From NCBI RefSeq assembly GCF_032397745.1, contig NZ_CP135921.1:2108001-2172000 (forward strand): a DNA stretch of 64,000 nt. Direction: 5' to 3'. This document shows, one piece after another, positions 1 through 7,913 of the stretch. Each line of letters opens with the position of its first letter. Position 1 is the first letter of the stretch. Origin of the DNA: Bradyrhizobium prioriisuperbiae (GTDB taxonomy: Bacteria; Pseudomonadota; Alphaproteobacteria; Rhizobiales; Xanthobacteraceae). The notes under the pieces are model-generated. The model was not told the origin of the DNA and did not search any database. It worked only from the letters and a program-made list of their open reading frames with translations. The position numbers were made by a program, and so were the translations under genes.

Positions 1-825
1 GGCGCCTTCGCCTGATGGTGCCACCATGTCGTAGCCGTCGGAGGTCGCGCCATAGCCGACGACCTCACCATAGATCTTCGCGCCGCGCGCCTTGGCATGA
101 TCGAGCTCCTCGAGCACCACCACGCCCGCGCCGCCGGCGATGACGAAGCCGTCGCGGTTGACGTCATAGGCACGCGACGCGGTCGTCGGCGTATCGTTGT
201 ATTTCGACGACATCGCACCCATGGCATCGAACAGCACCGACAGCGTCCAGTCCAGCTCCTCGCAGCCGCCGGCGAACATCATATCCTGCTTGCCGATCTG
301 GATGGTCTCGTACGCATTGCCGATGCAATGGTTCGAGGTGGCGCAGGCCGACGAGATCGAATAGTTCACGCCCTTGATCTTGAACCAGGTGGCGAGCGTC
401 GCCGACGCCGTGGACGACATCGCCTTCGGCACCGCGAACGGTCCGACACGCTTTGGTCCCTTGGTACGGGTGATGTCGGCGGCCTCGACCACGGTACGCG
501 TCGACGGGCCGCCCGACCCCATGATGATGCCGGTGCGTTCGTTGGACACATGGCCGTCTTCGAGGCCGGCATCGCGGATCGCCTGCTCCATGGCGATATG
601 ATTCCAGCCCGCGCCCTCGCCGAGGAAGCGCATTGCGCGGCGATCGACGACGTCAGCGGGATTGAGGCTCGGCGCGCCATGCACCTGGCAGCGGAAGCCG
701 AGCTCGGCATACTTGGCTGCGCGCGAAATGCCGGACTTTGCCTCGTGAAGACTCGAAAGCACTTCCTGAGTGTTGTTTCCGATGGACGAGACGATCCCCA
801 TCCCCGTCACCACAACCCGCCTCAT
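1..825 (-). CDS. fabB: 3-oxoacyl-ACP synthase I FabB, C-terminus beyond window
   Basis: The reading frame is open from ATG at 825 to base 1, giving 275 residues of a protein usually near 405; the rest lies outside the window. It condenses malonyl-ACP with acyl-ACP and, with FabA, makes unsaturated fatty acids in the cytoplasm. The N-terminus [16 protein letters not shown] and the active-site segment [12 protein letters not shown] (nucleophile Cys161) are typical of KAS I. A purine-rich GAGTGAGGG lies just upstream of the start. It follows fabA by 91 bases on the same strand, the classical fabA-fabB operon. FabF is the main alternative, but the fabA neighbour favours FabB. Confidence 0.93.
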   Translation of the reverse strand, partial: MRRVVVTGMGIVSSIGNNTQEVLSSLHEAKSGISRAAKYAELGFRCQVHGAPSLNPADVVDRRAMRFLGEGAGWNHIAMEQAIRDAGLEDGHVSNERTGIIMGSGGPSTRTVVEAADITRTKGPKRVGPFAVPKAMSSTASATLATWFKIKGVNYSISSACATSNHCIGNAYETIQIGKQDMMFAGGCEELDWTLSVLFDAMGAMSSKYNDTPTTASRAYDVNRDGFVIAGGAGVVVLEELDHAKARGAKIYGEVVGYGATSDGYDMVAPSGEGA

Positions 826-916
826 GATGTACCCTCACTCTCGAATGGAAATGCGTTCTGCTGACTGTGCGACGGATCAACGCGTTCGACACGTCCCGTC
901 ACCGGACAATCTTGTG

Positions 917-1444
917 TCATGCCCCTGGCAGCGTGGCGTCCTGCTGGAACAGGCCCACCTTCAGATCCTTGGCGCGATAGATAATCTCGTCGTCGGCTGA
1001 AAGCCAACCGTCGCCTATCCCGAGCACAAGCTTCGAACGCATCACGCGTTTCATGTCGATATTGTACACAACCTTCGTGACATGAGGCAGAACCTGGCCG
1101 GAAAACTTCAGCTCGCCGATGCCCAGCGCACGCCCGCGTCCGGCGCCGCCGAGCCAGCCCAGGTAGAAGCCGACCATCTGCCACAGCGCGTCCAGGCCGA
1201 GACAGCCCGGCATCACCGGATCGCCCTTGAAGTGGCAGCCGAAGAACCAGAGGTCGGGTTTCACTTCGAGTTCGGCGCGGATCAGGCCCTTGCCGAATTC
1301 GCCGCCGGTCTCCGAAATCTCGGTGATGCGGTCGAACATCAGCATCGGCGGCAACGGCAGCTGCGCATTGCCCGGGCCGAAGATCTCACCACGACCGCAC
1401 GCCAGCAGGTCCTCGTAGTCATAACTGCTGCGCCGGTCGTGCAT
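917..1444 (-). CDS. fabA: 3-hydroxydecanoyl-ACP dehydratase/isomerase FabA
   Basis: This 175-residue hot-dog-fold enzyme dehydrates 3-hydroxydecanoyl-ACP and isomerises the trans-2 double bond to cis-3, the branch point for unsaturated fatty acids. The block [20 protein letters not shown] carries the catalytic His71 and Asp85, and the C-terminal DLKVGLFQ is characteristic. Its length matches E. coli FabA. It is first in a minus-strand operon with fabB and is divergent from irr across a 199-base gap. The start at 1444 places the conserved tyrosine-containing N-terminus ([10 protein letters not shown]) right after it. Confidence 0.96.
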   Translation of the reverse strand: MHDRRSSYDYEDLLACGRGEIFGPGNAQLPLPPMLMFDRITEISETGGEFGKGLIRAELEVKPDLWFFGCHFKGDPVMPGCLGLDALWQMVGFYLGWLGGAGRGRALGIGELKFSGQVLPHVTKVVYNIDMKRVMRSKLVLGIGDGWLSADDEIIYRAKDLKVGLFQQDATLPGA

Positions 1445-1564
1445 GCCGTACTTACCCCTCTGAATTAGCTATAGGAACGCGTTCGGCCGCTCTCTAACAT
1501 AGGCCTTGTGGCGGGCAAAGCCGCCTTATGCGCCCGCCACGGCAAGTCTGCAGTTGCGAAAAAC

Positions 1565-1619
1565 TTGCATGTAACTGCATGCTTATCCTATAATGGCTGA
1601 AATCCGAATTCCTTGCATA
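1565..1619 (+). promoter_or_regulatory. irr promoter with three TGCAT hexamers (putative Fur site)
   Basis: A sigma70-like promoter is visible: TTGCAT (1565-1570), an 18-base spacer and TATAAT (1589-1594), giving a start near 1601, about 40 bases before the irr ATG. Hexamers TGCATG (1566-1571), TGCATG (1576-1581) and TGCATA (1614-1619) lie in and just after it, and the first two also form the inverted repeat GCATG-N6-CATGC. From memory, Fur of Bradyrhizobium japonicum binds the irr promoter at imperfect TGCATC/G direct repeats, so this is likely the equivalent site. Binding is inferred. Confidence 0.6.
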
Positions 1620-1643
1620 GGGCGGGCGATTTCCCGTTGTAAA

Positions 1644-2132
1644 ATGAGTGACTTAACCCACACCCACGACGAACCGACCGATGCCGAGATCCTTGGATCG
1701 GTCCGTGCGCCTGCACTGACCGGCTGCCCTTGGCATGACGTCAACGAGATGCTGCAATCCGTGGGATTGCGCCCGACCCGCCAGCGCATGGCGCTAGGCT
1801 GGCTGCTGTTCGGCAAGGGTGATCGCCACCTGACCGCGGAAATGCTGTACGAGGAAGCCACCCAGGCCAAGGTGCCGGTGTCCCTCGCCACCGTCTACAA
1901 CACGCTGAACCAGCTGACCGAAGCCGGCCTGCTGCGTCAGGTCAGCGTCGACGGAACCAAGACATATTTCGACACCAACGTGACGGCGCATCACCACTTC
2001 TACGTCGAGGGCAATCACGAGCTGGTCGACATTCCGGATCCGCATCTGATGCTGCAGAAGATGCCGGACGTGCCGGAAGGTTACGAAATCGCCCGCATCG
2101 ACATGGTGGTCCGGCTGCGCAAGATCCGCTGA
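1644..2132 (+). CDS. irr: Iron response regulator Irr (Fur family)
   Basis: A 162-residue Fur-family regulator. Irr controls haem synthesis and iron transport in rhizobia and is degraded on haem binding. The haem regulatory motif GCPWHD (Cys28) and the His-rich stretch AHHHF in the middle are both present, followed by Fur-type helix-turn-helix text (GLRPTRQRMAL, PVSLATVYNTLNQL). ATG at 1644 is preferred over an in-frame ATG at 1593, because 1593 overlaps the -10 box and 162 residues matches known Irr proteins. It is divergent from fabAB, as in Bradyrhizobium. Its own promoter carries Fur-like repeats, so iron control is probable. Confidence 0.94.
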   Translation: MSDLTHTHDEPTDAEILGSVRAPALTGCPWHDVNEMLQSVGLRPTRQRMALGWLLFGKGDRHLTAEMLYEEATQAKVPVSLATVYNTLNQLTEAGLLRQVSVDGTKTYFDTNVTAHHHFYVEGNHELVDIPDPHLMLQKMPDVPEGYEIARIDMVVRLRKIR

Positions 2133-2172
2133 CGCCAAGGTTTCTTTCGGAAGAAGACCCGTTCCAGAATGC

Positions 2173-2201
2173 AAAAGGCCGCGCCCAGCGCGGCCTTTTT
2201 T
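2173..2201. terminator. Rho-independent terminator, probably bidirectional
   Basis: An 8-bp GC stem (GGCCGCGC 2177-2184, loop CCA, GCGCGGCC 2188-2195) is flanked by AAAA on the left and TTTTTT on the right. It lies between the convergent ends of irr and the SH3 gene, so it can serve both strands. Confidence 0.9.
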
Positions 2202-2219
2202 GTTGTCCAGTCCAACGCG

Positions 2220-2741
2220 TTAATCGATCTTTTCGTCGGCGTAGACACCCCACAGCCGCTGCTGCTCGATCCAGCCATCGAATCCCGTGCCGGTGACACG
2301 GCACCAGCCTGCGGCGCAGCGCTTCACCGACGTGACCACACCGGATTGCAGCCGGGCGGCGACGGCGCTGGTCGGATCGGCGCGATCGTACAGCGGCGCA
2401 AGATCTTCCTTCGACTTCAGCGTCACCACCGCGGTGCGCTTGCCCGACAGCAGCGAATGGTAGACCCAGCCTTCCGCACCCTCGGAATCGCGCACCCGGC
2501 GCCAGTTCTCGAATTCCGCGGTGACCTCTACCGGCAATCCGGAGCGGGTGTAGACCCAGCTGACGTCATTGTCCTTGGTGGGACCGCCGCGCACATTGAC
2601 GTGGTCGGATTTCAGACTGACGTAACGCGGCACCGGCAATCCGCTGACCGCGCCGGCGGCATCCTTCGCCGCAAAAGCGCCCTGCGCCCCGCAGCACAGC
2701 CCCGCGAACACCGCCCCAACCAAATAACGCTTGAACCCCAT
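2220..2741 (-). CDS. Secreted bacterial SH3-domain protein
   Basis: A 173-residue exported protein. Residues 1-25 form a signal peptide (hydrophobic core, then AFAA). Two SH3-like segments follow: residues about 40-100 (SDHVNVRGGPTKDNDVSWVY, then GWVYHSLLSGKR) and about 105-165 (ending WCRVTGTGFDGWI). Such SH3b domains usually bind cell-wall peptides or other periplasmic ligands. No enzymatic domain is attached, so its role is unknown. It is a single gene convergent with irr. Confidence 0.8.
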   Translation of the reverse strand: MGFKRYLVGAVFAGLCCGAQGAFAAKDAAGAVSGLPVPRYVSLKSDHVNVRGGPTKDNDVSWVYTRSGLPVEVTAEFENWRRVRDSEGAEGWVYHSLLSGKRTAVVTLKSKEDLAPLYDRADPTSAVAARLQSGVVTSVKRCAAGWCRVTGTGFDGWIEQQRLWGVYADEKID

Positions 2742-3079
2742 TGCCTTGATCCCCTGCCGAGATCGTCCTGACCTCGAACGGCCGGCGCATCCCCGTGCGG
2801 ACAGCCTGACACCCCGAAAATTCCGCCGTAACGAGCCCGTTTTCCGGTTCCTGGCTGGGTTCTTGTCTTGGCCCGGCCTTCTGATAGAGAGGACCGAGCG
2901 TAAGACCCATCACAAGAGCCAGCGAGAGCTTGCGACCGGCGCGGAGCGGCAGTTTCGGACAGCCCGGTTAACGAGACCTCAATGTCCCGGCAGAAGCTTT
3001 GGGAAACGCAGGGCGTCAGCTACGCTTAGGTGGAAGTCGTCGCTTGTCTTTAGTTGTCTATGGCCGTGGAACACACACG
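2742..3079. other. 338-base intergenic region without a convincing gene
   Basis: This lies between two divergent genes (SH3 protein and 2-hydroxyacid dehydrogenase) and so probably contains both promoters. No reading frame with family resemblance, no RNA structure and no clear -35/-10 pair was found. Confidence 0.5.
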
Positions 3080-4081
3080 ATGACCGTCCGGAAAAAACCT
3101 CTTGTTGTCGTCACGCGAAAACTGCCGGACAGCATCGAAACGCGCATGCGCGAGCTGTTTGACGCGCGGCTCAATCTCGACGACCAGCCGATGACCCAGG
3201 AGCAGCTCGCCGACGCGGTCCGCACCGCCGACATCCTGGTGCCCACCGTATCCGACGACATCGACGAGGCGGTTCTCAACCAGCCCGAGCGCAAATTGAG
3301 GATGGTCGCGAACTTCGGCAATGGCGTCGACAATATCGACGTCACAGCGGCCCATAGCCTCGGCATCACCGTGACCAACACGCCGAAAGTTTTGACCGAA
3401 GACACCGCCGACATGACCATGGCGCTGATCCTCGCGGTGCCGCGCCGCCTCACCGAGGGCGCCACCATTCTCACCGAGGGCAAGGACTGGGCAGGCTGGT
3501 CGCCGACCTGGATGCTCGGCCACCGCATCGGCGGCAAGCGGCTCGGCATCATCGGCATGGGGCGGATCGGCCAGGCGGTGGCGCGCCGCGCCCACGCCTT
3601 CGGACTGCAGATCCACTATCACAACCGCCGCCCGGTCGCGCCGCAGATCGAGGAAGAGCTCGGCGCCACCTACTGGGAGAGCCTGGACCAGATGCTGGCG
3701 CGGATGGACATCATCTCGGTGAACTGTCCGCATACCCCGGCGACTTTCCACCTGCTCTCGGCGCGCCGGCTGAAGCTCGTGCGCAAGGACGCCTACATCG
3801 TCAACACCGCGCGCGGTGAGGTGATCGACGAAGACACCATGACCAAGCTGATCGAAACCGGCGACATCGCCGGCGCCGGTCTCGACGTGTTCGAGCACGA
3901 GCCCGCGGTCAGCCCGAAACTGGTGCGGCTGGCGCGCGCCGGCAAGGTGGTGTTGCTGCCGCACATGGGCTCGGCCACCATCGAGGGCCGCGTCGAGATG
4001 GGTGAAAAGGTGATCATCAACATCCGCACCTTCCTCGACGGCCACAAGCCGCCGGACCGCGTGCTGCCGAGCATGCTGTAA
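3080..4081 (+). CDS. D-2-hydroxyacid dehydrogenase, glyoxylate/hydroxypyruvate reductase type
   Basis: A 333-residue NAD(P)H-dependent reductase of the D-isomer 2-hydroxyacid dehydrogenase family. The Rossmann motif is GIIGMGRIGQAVARRA, and the Arg-Glu-His catalytic set lies in NTARGEVID, GLDVFEHEP and LLPHMGSAT. Substrate-loop text (ANFGNGVDNID) is typical of glyoxylate reductases (GyaR/GRHPR), which reduce glyoxylate to glycolate and hydroxypyruvate to glycerate. ATG at 3080 gives the usual family length; a longer frame from 2999 adds low-quality sequence. The exact substrate cannot be fixed from sequence. Confidence 0.88.
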   Translation: MTVRKKPLVVVTRKLPDSIETRMRELFDARLNLDDQPMTQEQLADAVRTADILVPTVSDDIDEAVLNQPERKLRMVANFGNGVDNIDVTAAHSLGITVTNTPKVLTEDTADMTMALILAVPRRLTEGATILTEGKDWAGWSPTWMLGHRIGGKRLGIIGMGRIGQAVARRAHAFGLQIHYHNRRPVAPQIEEELGATYWESLDQMLARMDIISVNCPHTPATFHLLSARRLKLVRKDAYIVNTARGEVIDEDTMTKLIETGDIAGAGLDVFEHEPAVSPKLVRLARAGKVVLLPHMGSATIEGRVEMGEKVIINIRTFLDGHKPPDRVLPSML

Positions 4082-4099
4082 CAAGCGTTCCGCAAGGAA

Positions 4100-5026
4100 T
4101 CACACCGCCGGCGAACGCGCGCTCCTGCGCGAGTCCTTGCGCCATTCCTGCACGAACGCGATGAATGCCCTCAGCGCGGACGGCGGCTGCCGCCGGCTCG
4201 GGTAATACAGGAACGGCCCCGGAAACGGTTCGCACCAATCCTCCAGCACGCTGACCAGCGCACCGGTCGCGACCGCCTCGTGCACATAACCCTCGAAGGT
4301 CGAGAGAAATCCGACACCATCGAGCGCCGCCCGCAATTGCAATCCCGGGCTCAACGCAATCAATTTGCCCGTGGGCGTCAGCCTGATCACCCGGCCGGCC
4401 TTCTCGAACTCCCAGTCGGGCAGCGCGCCGGTTGGAAAGCGGGTCAGGATCCGGGGATGCGGCAGCAGATCCCTGGGATGTTTTGGCTGACCGCACGCTG
4501 CGACGACCGCGGGCGAGGCCACCACCGCATAACGCTGCGGCGGCCCGAGCGGCACCGCGATCATGTCCTGCGCGAGATGTTCGCCATAGCGGATGCCGGC
4601 GTCGAACCCCTCTTCCACGATATCGATCATCGCGGTCTCGGCGATAATCTCCAGCTCGACCTGCGGATGGCGCGCAAGGAACGGCGCGACCATGGGCGCG
4701 AGCACCAGATCGACGGCCGGCGGCGGCCCGTTGATCCGCAACCGGCCGGACGGCACGTCGCGCAGCCCCCTCAACTGCTCCAGCGCATCGCCGACATCCT
4801 GCATGATCGGACCGACCCGGCCGAGCAGCAGTTCACCGGCCTGCGTCAGCGCCACACTCCGCGTGGTGCGGTTCAGCAGGCGAAGGCCCAGCCGCTCCTC
4901 CATGGTTCGCAGCCGCTGGCTGAGGCTGGAGGCCGAGACGTTCAGCTCGAGCGCAGCGCGGCGGAAATTGCGAGTCCGCGCCACGGCCACGAAGGTTTCC
5001 AGATCGCGGAGGTCGAAGTCCCTCAT
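4100..5026 (-). CDS. LysR-family transcriptional regulator
   Basis: A 308-residue LysR regulator. The N-terminal winged helix-turn-helix (residues about 5-63) contains FRRAALELNVSASSLSQRLR and LGLRLLNRTTRSVALTQAG, and the rest is the periplasmic-binding-like effector domain (about 90-295). It is divergent from an aldo/keto reductase gene, and an inverted repeat abuts its start codon; both suit the usual arrangement in which the regulator controls itself and the divergent gene. The inducer is unknown. Confidence 0.92.
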   Translation of the reverse strand: MRDFDLRDLETFVAVARTRNFRRAALELNVSASSLSQRLRTMEERLGLRLLNRTTRSVALTQAGELLLGRVGPIMQDVGDALEQLRGLRDVPSGRLRINGPPPAVDLVLAPMVAPFLARHPQVELEIIAETAMIDIVEEGFDAGIRYGEHLAQDMIAVPLGPPQRYAVVASPAVVAACGQPKHPRDLLPHPRILTRFPTGALPDWEFEKAGRVIRLTPTGKLIALSPGLQLRAALDGVGFLSTFEGYVHEAVATGALVSVLEDWCEPFPGPFLYYPSRRQPPSALRAFIAFVQEWRKDSRRSARSPAV

Positions 5027-5045
5027 TGTTCACTATTTTGAACAA
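5026..5045. promoter_or_regulatory. Putative LysR operator
   Basis: Inverted repeat TTGTTC (5026-5031), an 8-base spacer and GAACAA (5040-5045) sit directly against the start of the LysR gene, in the gap shared with the divergent reductase gene. Placement suggests autoregulation. The regulator assignment is inferred from position only. Confidence 0.5.
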
Positions 5046-5184
5046 GCTATTCATGATTGTCCAGCTTATCCCCGCAATGGGACTGCGCCATATCAGCGGG
5101 CGCAGGCGACGCGTCGCGCCGCTTCAGATCCCCGAGCCTGCTGCCGGACGCCACCCAGCACGCTCCCTGACCGGAGAAAGCACC

Positions 5185-6180
5185 ATGAAACAGCACAAGC
5201 TCGGAGCCGCCGGCCCCAACGTTTCGCTCATCGGCCTCGGCTGCATGGGCATGTCCGGCTTGTACGGCCCCTCGGACCGCTCTGAGAGCATCGCCACCAT
5301 CCATGCGGCGCTGGACACCGGCATCACCTTGCTCGACACCGGTGATTTCTATGGCATGGGCCACAATGAGCTTCTGATCAGCGAGGCGCTGAAGGGGCAC
5401 AAGCACGACAACGCTCTGATCAGTGTCAAATTCGGCGCGCTGCGCGACCCCGCCGCCGGCTGGATCGGCTTCGACTCCCGGCCCGCCGCGATGAAGACCT
5501 TCCTCGCCTATTCGCTGCAACGGCTCGGCGTCGATCATATCGACGTCTACCGCCCGGCCCGGCTCGATCCGGCGGTGCCGATCGAAGAGACCGTCGGCGC
5601 CATCGCCGACATGGTCAAGGCCGGCTATGTCAGGCACATCGGCCTGTCGGAAGTCGGCGCCGACACCATTCGCAGGGCCCACAAGGTGCATCCGATCGTC
5701 GATCTCCAGATCGAGTATTCGCTGATCTCCCGCGGCATCGAGGCCGACATCCTGCCGACCTGCCGCGAGCTCGGCATCGCGGTGACCGCCTATGGCGTGC
5801 TGTCGCGCGGCCTGATCAGCGGCCACTGGTCGAAGGACGGCGGTCGCGAGAACGACTGGCGCGACCTGAACCCGCGTTTCCAGGGCGACAATCTCGATCA
5901 CAATTTGGCGCTGGTGGAGCGGCTGCGCGCGATCGCCGGCAAACGTGGTGTCTCGGTGGCGCAGCTCGCGATCGCCTGGGTGCTGGCGCAGGGCAACGAC
6001 ATCATCCCGGTGATCGGCGCGCGGCGGCGCGACCGCCTGAACGAAGCGCTCGGCGCACTCGATGTCACGTTGTCGGCGGACGACCTCGCCGCACTCGCGA
6101 GTCTTGGTGCTGCTGCCGGCGGGCGTTATGCCGAGGCGCAGCTGGTGCACCTGGACAGCGAGAAGGGCGCGCGCGGCTGA
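5185..6180 (+). CDS. Aldo/keto reductase with altered catalytic histidine
   Basis: A 331-residue aldo/keto reductase close to the group of NADPH-dependent reductases with motif GLGCMGMS near the N-terminus. Catalytic Asp and Tyr lie in LLDTGDFYGMG, the Lys in ISVKFG, and the C-terminal cofactor site in IIPVIGARRRDRL. At the place of the usual QHRxDP, with the catalytic His, the text is PARLDP, so Ala stands where His is normal. This may mark a subgroup with another substrate or weaker activity. The gene is divergent from the LysR regulator and may be its target. ATG at 5185 follows GGAGAAAG. Confidence 0.88.
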   Translation: MKQHKLGAAGPNVSLIGLGCMGMSGLYGPSDRSESIATIHAALDTGITLLDTGDFYGMGHNELLISEALKGHKHDNALISVKFGALRDPAAGWIGFDSRPAAMKTFLAYSLQRLGVDHIDVYRPARLDPAVPIEETVGAIADMVKAGYVRHIGLSEVGADTIRRAHKVHPIVDLQIEYSLISRGIEADILPTCRELGIAVTAYGVLSRGLISGHWSKDGGRENDWRDLNPRFQGDNLDHNLALVERLRAIAGKRGVSVAQLAIAWVLAQGNDIIPVIGARRRDRLNEALGALDVTLSADDLAALASLGAAAGGRYAEAQLVHLDSEKGARG

Positions 6181-6205
6181 GAGCGTTCAGCGCGAAGCAC
6201 CTCAA

Positions 6206-6236
6206 GTCGTCGCCGGCCGTTTACGGCCGGGACGAC
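6206..6236. repeat. Strong hairpin between convergent genes
   Basis: GTCGTC (6206-6211) plus CCGGCCGT (6213-6220) pairs with ACGGCCGG (6223-6230) plus GACGAC (6231-6236), leaving a TT loop and one bulged G. It overlaps the phosphatase stop codon. There is no T-run, so termination is possible but not shown. Confidence 0.5.
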
Positions 6237-7792
6237 AGCTCGAGGGCGCTGGTCAGATCCCCCAGCGGCGGCTGATTGAAGGACGCGGTCGCCTGATCCC
6301 GCACCGTGATGCCGCGCAAGGTGGGCAACTCGAACCGGCGGGTGATGAAACGCAGGATCGAGGTGGTGTCCATCGGCGTGTGATCGACAAAGCCGCGACG
6401 CGCGAAGGGCGAAACAATGATCGCTGGAATGCGGCTGCCCGGCCCCCAGCGATCACCTTTCGGTGGTGCCACATGATCCCAGATGCCGCCGTTCTCGTCG
6501 TAGGTCACCACCACCAGCATGTGCGGCCATTGCGGACTTTTCTCGAGATGCGCAATGAGGTCGGCGATGTGACGGTCGCCGGCCTCGATGTCGGCATAAC
6601 CGGAATGCTCGTTGAGATTGCCCTGAGGCTTGTAGAAGGCCACTTGCGGCAGCGTGCCCGCATCGATCGCCTTGATGAATTCCACACCGCCGAGGCCGCC
6701 GTCGCGCAGGTGCTCGGCGCGAGCTGCGGTGCCCGGCGCGAAGTTGACATAGTAGTTCAGCGGCGAGTGATGGAATTGAAAATTGGGGGCCGGCGTCTTG
6801 TTGCCGTGGTCGAGCACATCCTGCCAGGCTCCGCTGTACCAGGCCCAGCTCACGCGCTTCAGGCTTAGAAGGTCGCCGATGGTCGGCTCGGTCTGCGGCG
6901 GCAGCGTGGTGGACTTCTTGGGGTCTGCGAGGGCCGGGTCGCCCTTCTCGGCCGGCGGATTGCCACTCGGCTGGTAAGGCGGCTGCATGGTGTTGACGGC
7001 ATAGAAATCCGGCGTGAGGTTGCCGTCGCCGACGAACTTCGGAATCCCGTCCATCGCCGACTTGGGTGAGTTGGCCGCAAGCGTGAGCGTCACGCCATCC
7101 GGATCGACCACGGCAATGGAGGGCTTGGCCGGGTTCTTGTCGGCATCCGGATAGACCGGCGCACAGGCGCACACCAGCCATTGATGATTGAAGAACGAGC
7201 CGCCGAAGCCGCCCATGAAGAAGTTGTCGGCGAGGGTGTAGGTCTCGGCCACCTTCCACATCGCGGTGCGCGCGCCGTCCCACATGCCCATCACCATGGC
7301 GCCGGAGTCGGCATAGGCGACGAACATGTCGTTCCGGCCGCCATTGATCTGCATGATGTTCTGGTAATAACGATGCCAGAGATCGCGGTTCATGGTGCCG
7401 AGCGGCAGATTGAAGCCCTGCGGATCGTCGACGAAATAGGGCCGGTTGGGCAGATGCTCGGTCTGCGCCTCGGTCACCGGTGGCGTCACGCCCTTGGACG
7501 TCAACCCTTCCCAGACCGGCGGCAATTCCGCCAGCGGCGTCCCATCCCTGTCGCGCTGGATCAGCGCGGTGGGCGACGCATTCTGAAAACCGTTGGCGCC
7601 GGGAAAGCGTCCAAACAGATTATCGAAGCTGCGGTTTTCCGCATAGATCACGACAACCGTTTCGATCAGTTTCAGATTCTGCGCGGGAGCGTCATTGACG
7701 CCGGCGGCGCGAGCCGATCCCGCAAGCCCGGCGGCGAAAGCCAGCGCCGCAGCCGCAGCGACCATCTCCGGTCGCTTTCCGATCTTTCCCAC
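6221..7792 (-). CDS. Secreted acid phosphatase/phosphoesterase (AcpA/PLC family)
   Basis: A 523-residue exported enzyme of the phosphoesterase family that includes Francisella AcpA and bacterial phospholipase C. A signal peptide (residues about 10-30, ending GSARAAG) is followed by the metal-site text VVVIYAENRSFDNLFG, GGFGGSFFNHQWLVCACAP, GYADIEAGDRHI and VVTYDENGGIWDHVAPP, which supply the conserved Asn, His, Asp and Glu ligands. It probably releases phosphate from esters in the periplasm; substrate range is unknown. It is divergent from a dihaem peroxidase gene across 121 bases, hinting at joint regulation. Confidence 0.88.
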   Translation of the reverse strand: MGKIGKRPEMVAAAAALAFAAGLAGSARAAGVNDAPAQNLKLIETVVVIYAENRSFDNLFGRFPGANGFQNASPTALIQRDRDGTPLAELPPVWEGLTSKGVTPPVTEAQTEHLPNRPYFVDDPQGFNLPLGTMNRDLWHRYYQNIMQINGGRNDMFVAYADSGAMVMGMWDGARTAMWKVAETYTLADNFFMGGFGGSFFNHQWLVCACAPVYPDADKNPAKPSIAVVDPDGVTLTLAANSPKSAMDGIPKFVGDGNLTPDFYAVNTMQPPYQPSGNPPAEKGDPALADPKKSTTLPPQTEPTIGDLLSLKRVSWAWYSGAWQDVLDHGNKTPAPNFQFHHSPLNYYVNFAPGTAARAEHLRDGGLGGVEFIKAIDAGTLPQVAFYKPQGNLNEHSGYADIEAGDRHIADLIAHLEKSPQWPHMLVVVTYDENGGIWDHVAPPKGDRWGPGSRIPAIIVSPFARRGFVDHTPMDTTSILRFITRRFELPTLRGITVRDQATASFNQPPLGDLTSALELSSRP

Positions 7793-7913
7793 GGTGCAAT
7801 CCCTCCCCGGTGCGCGTTGCGCTGGTCCCGCTCTCGTGTTGTGCTCTTTTCCTCGGCGAAGTCACTTCTCTCGTGCGGCGATCGCCTGACCAAACGACGG
7901 ACGAAAAGAAATC

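Noticed and set aside
6206..6236. Hairpin between AKR and phosphatase genes as a rho-independent terminator
   Set aside because: The stem is strong but no T-run follows on either strand, so it is listed only as a hairpin.
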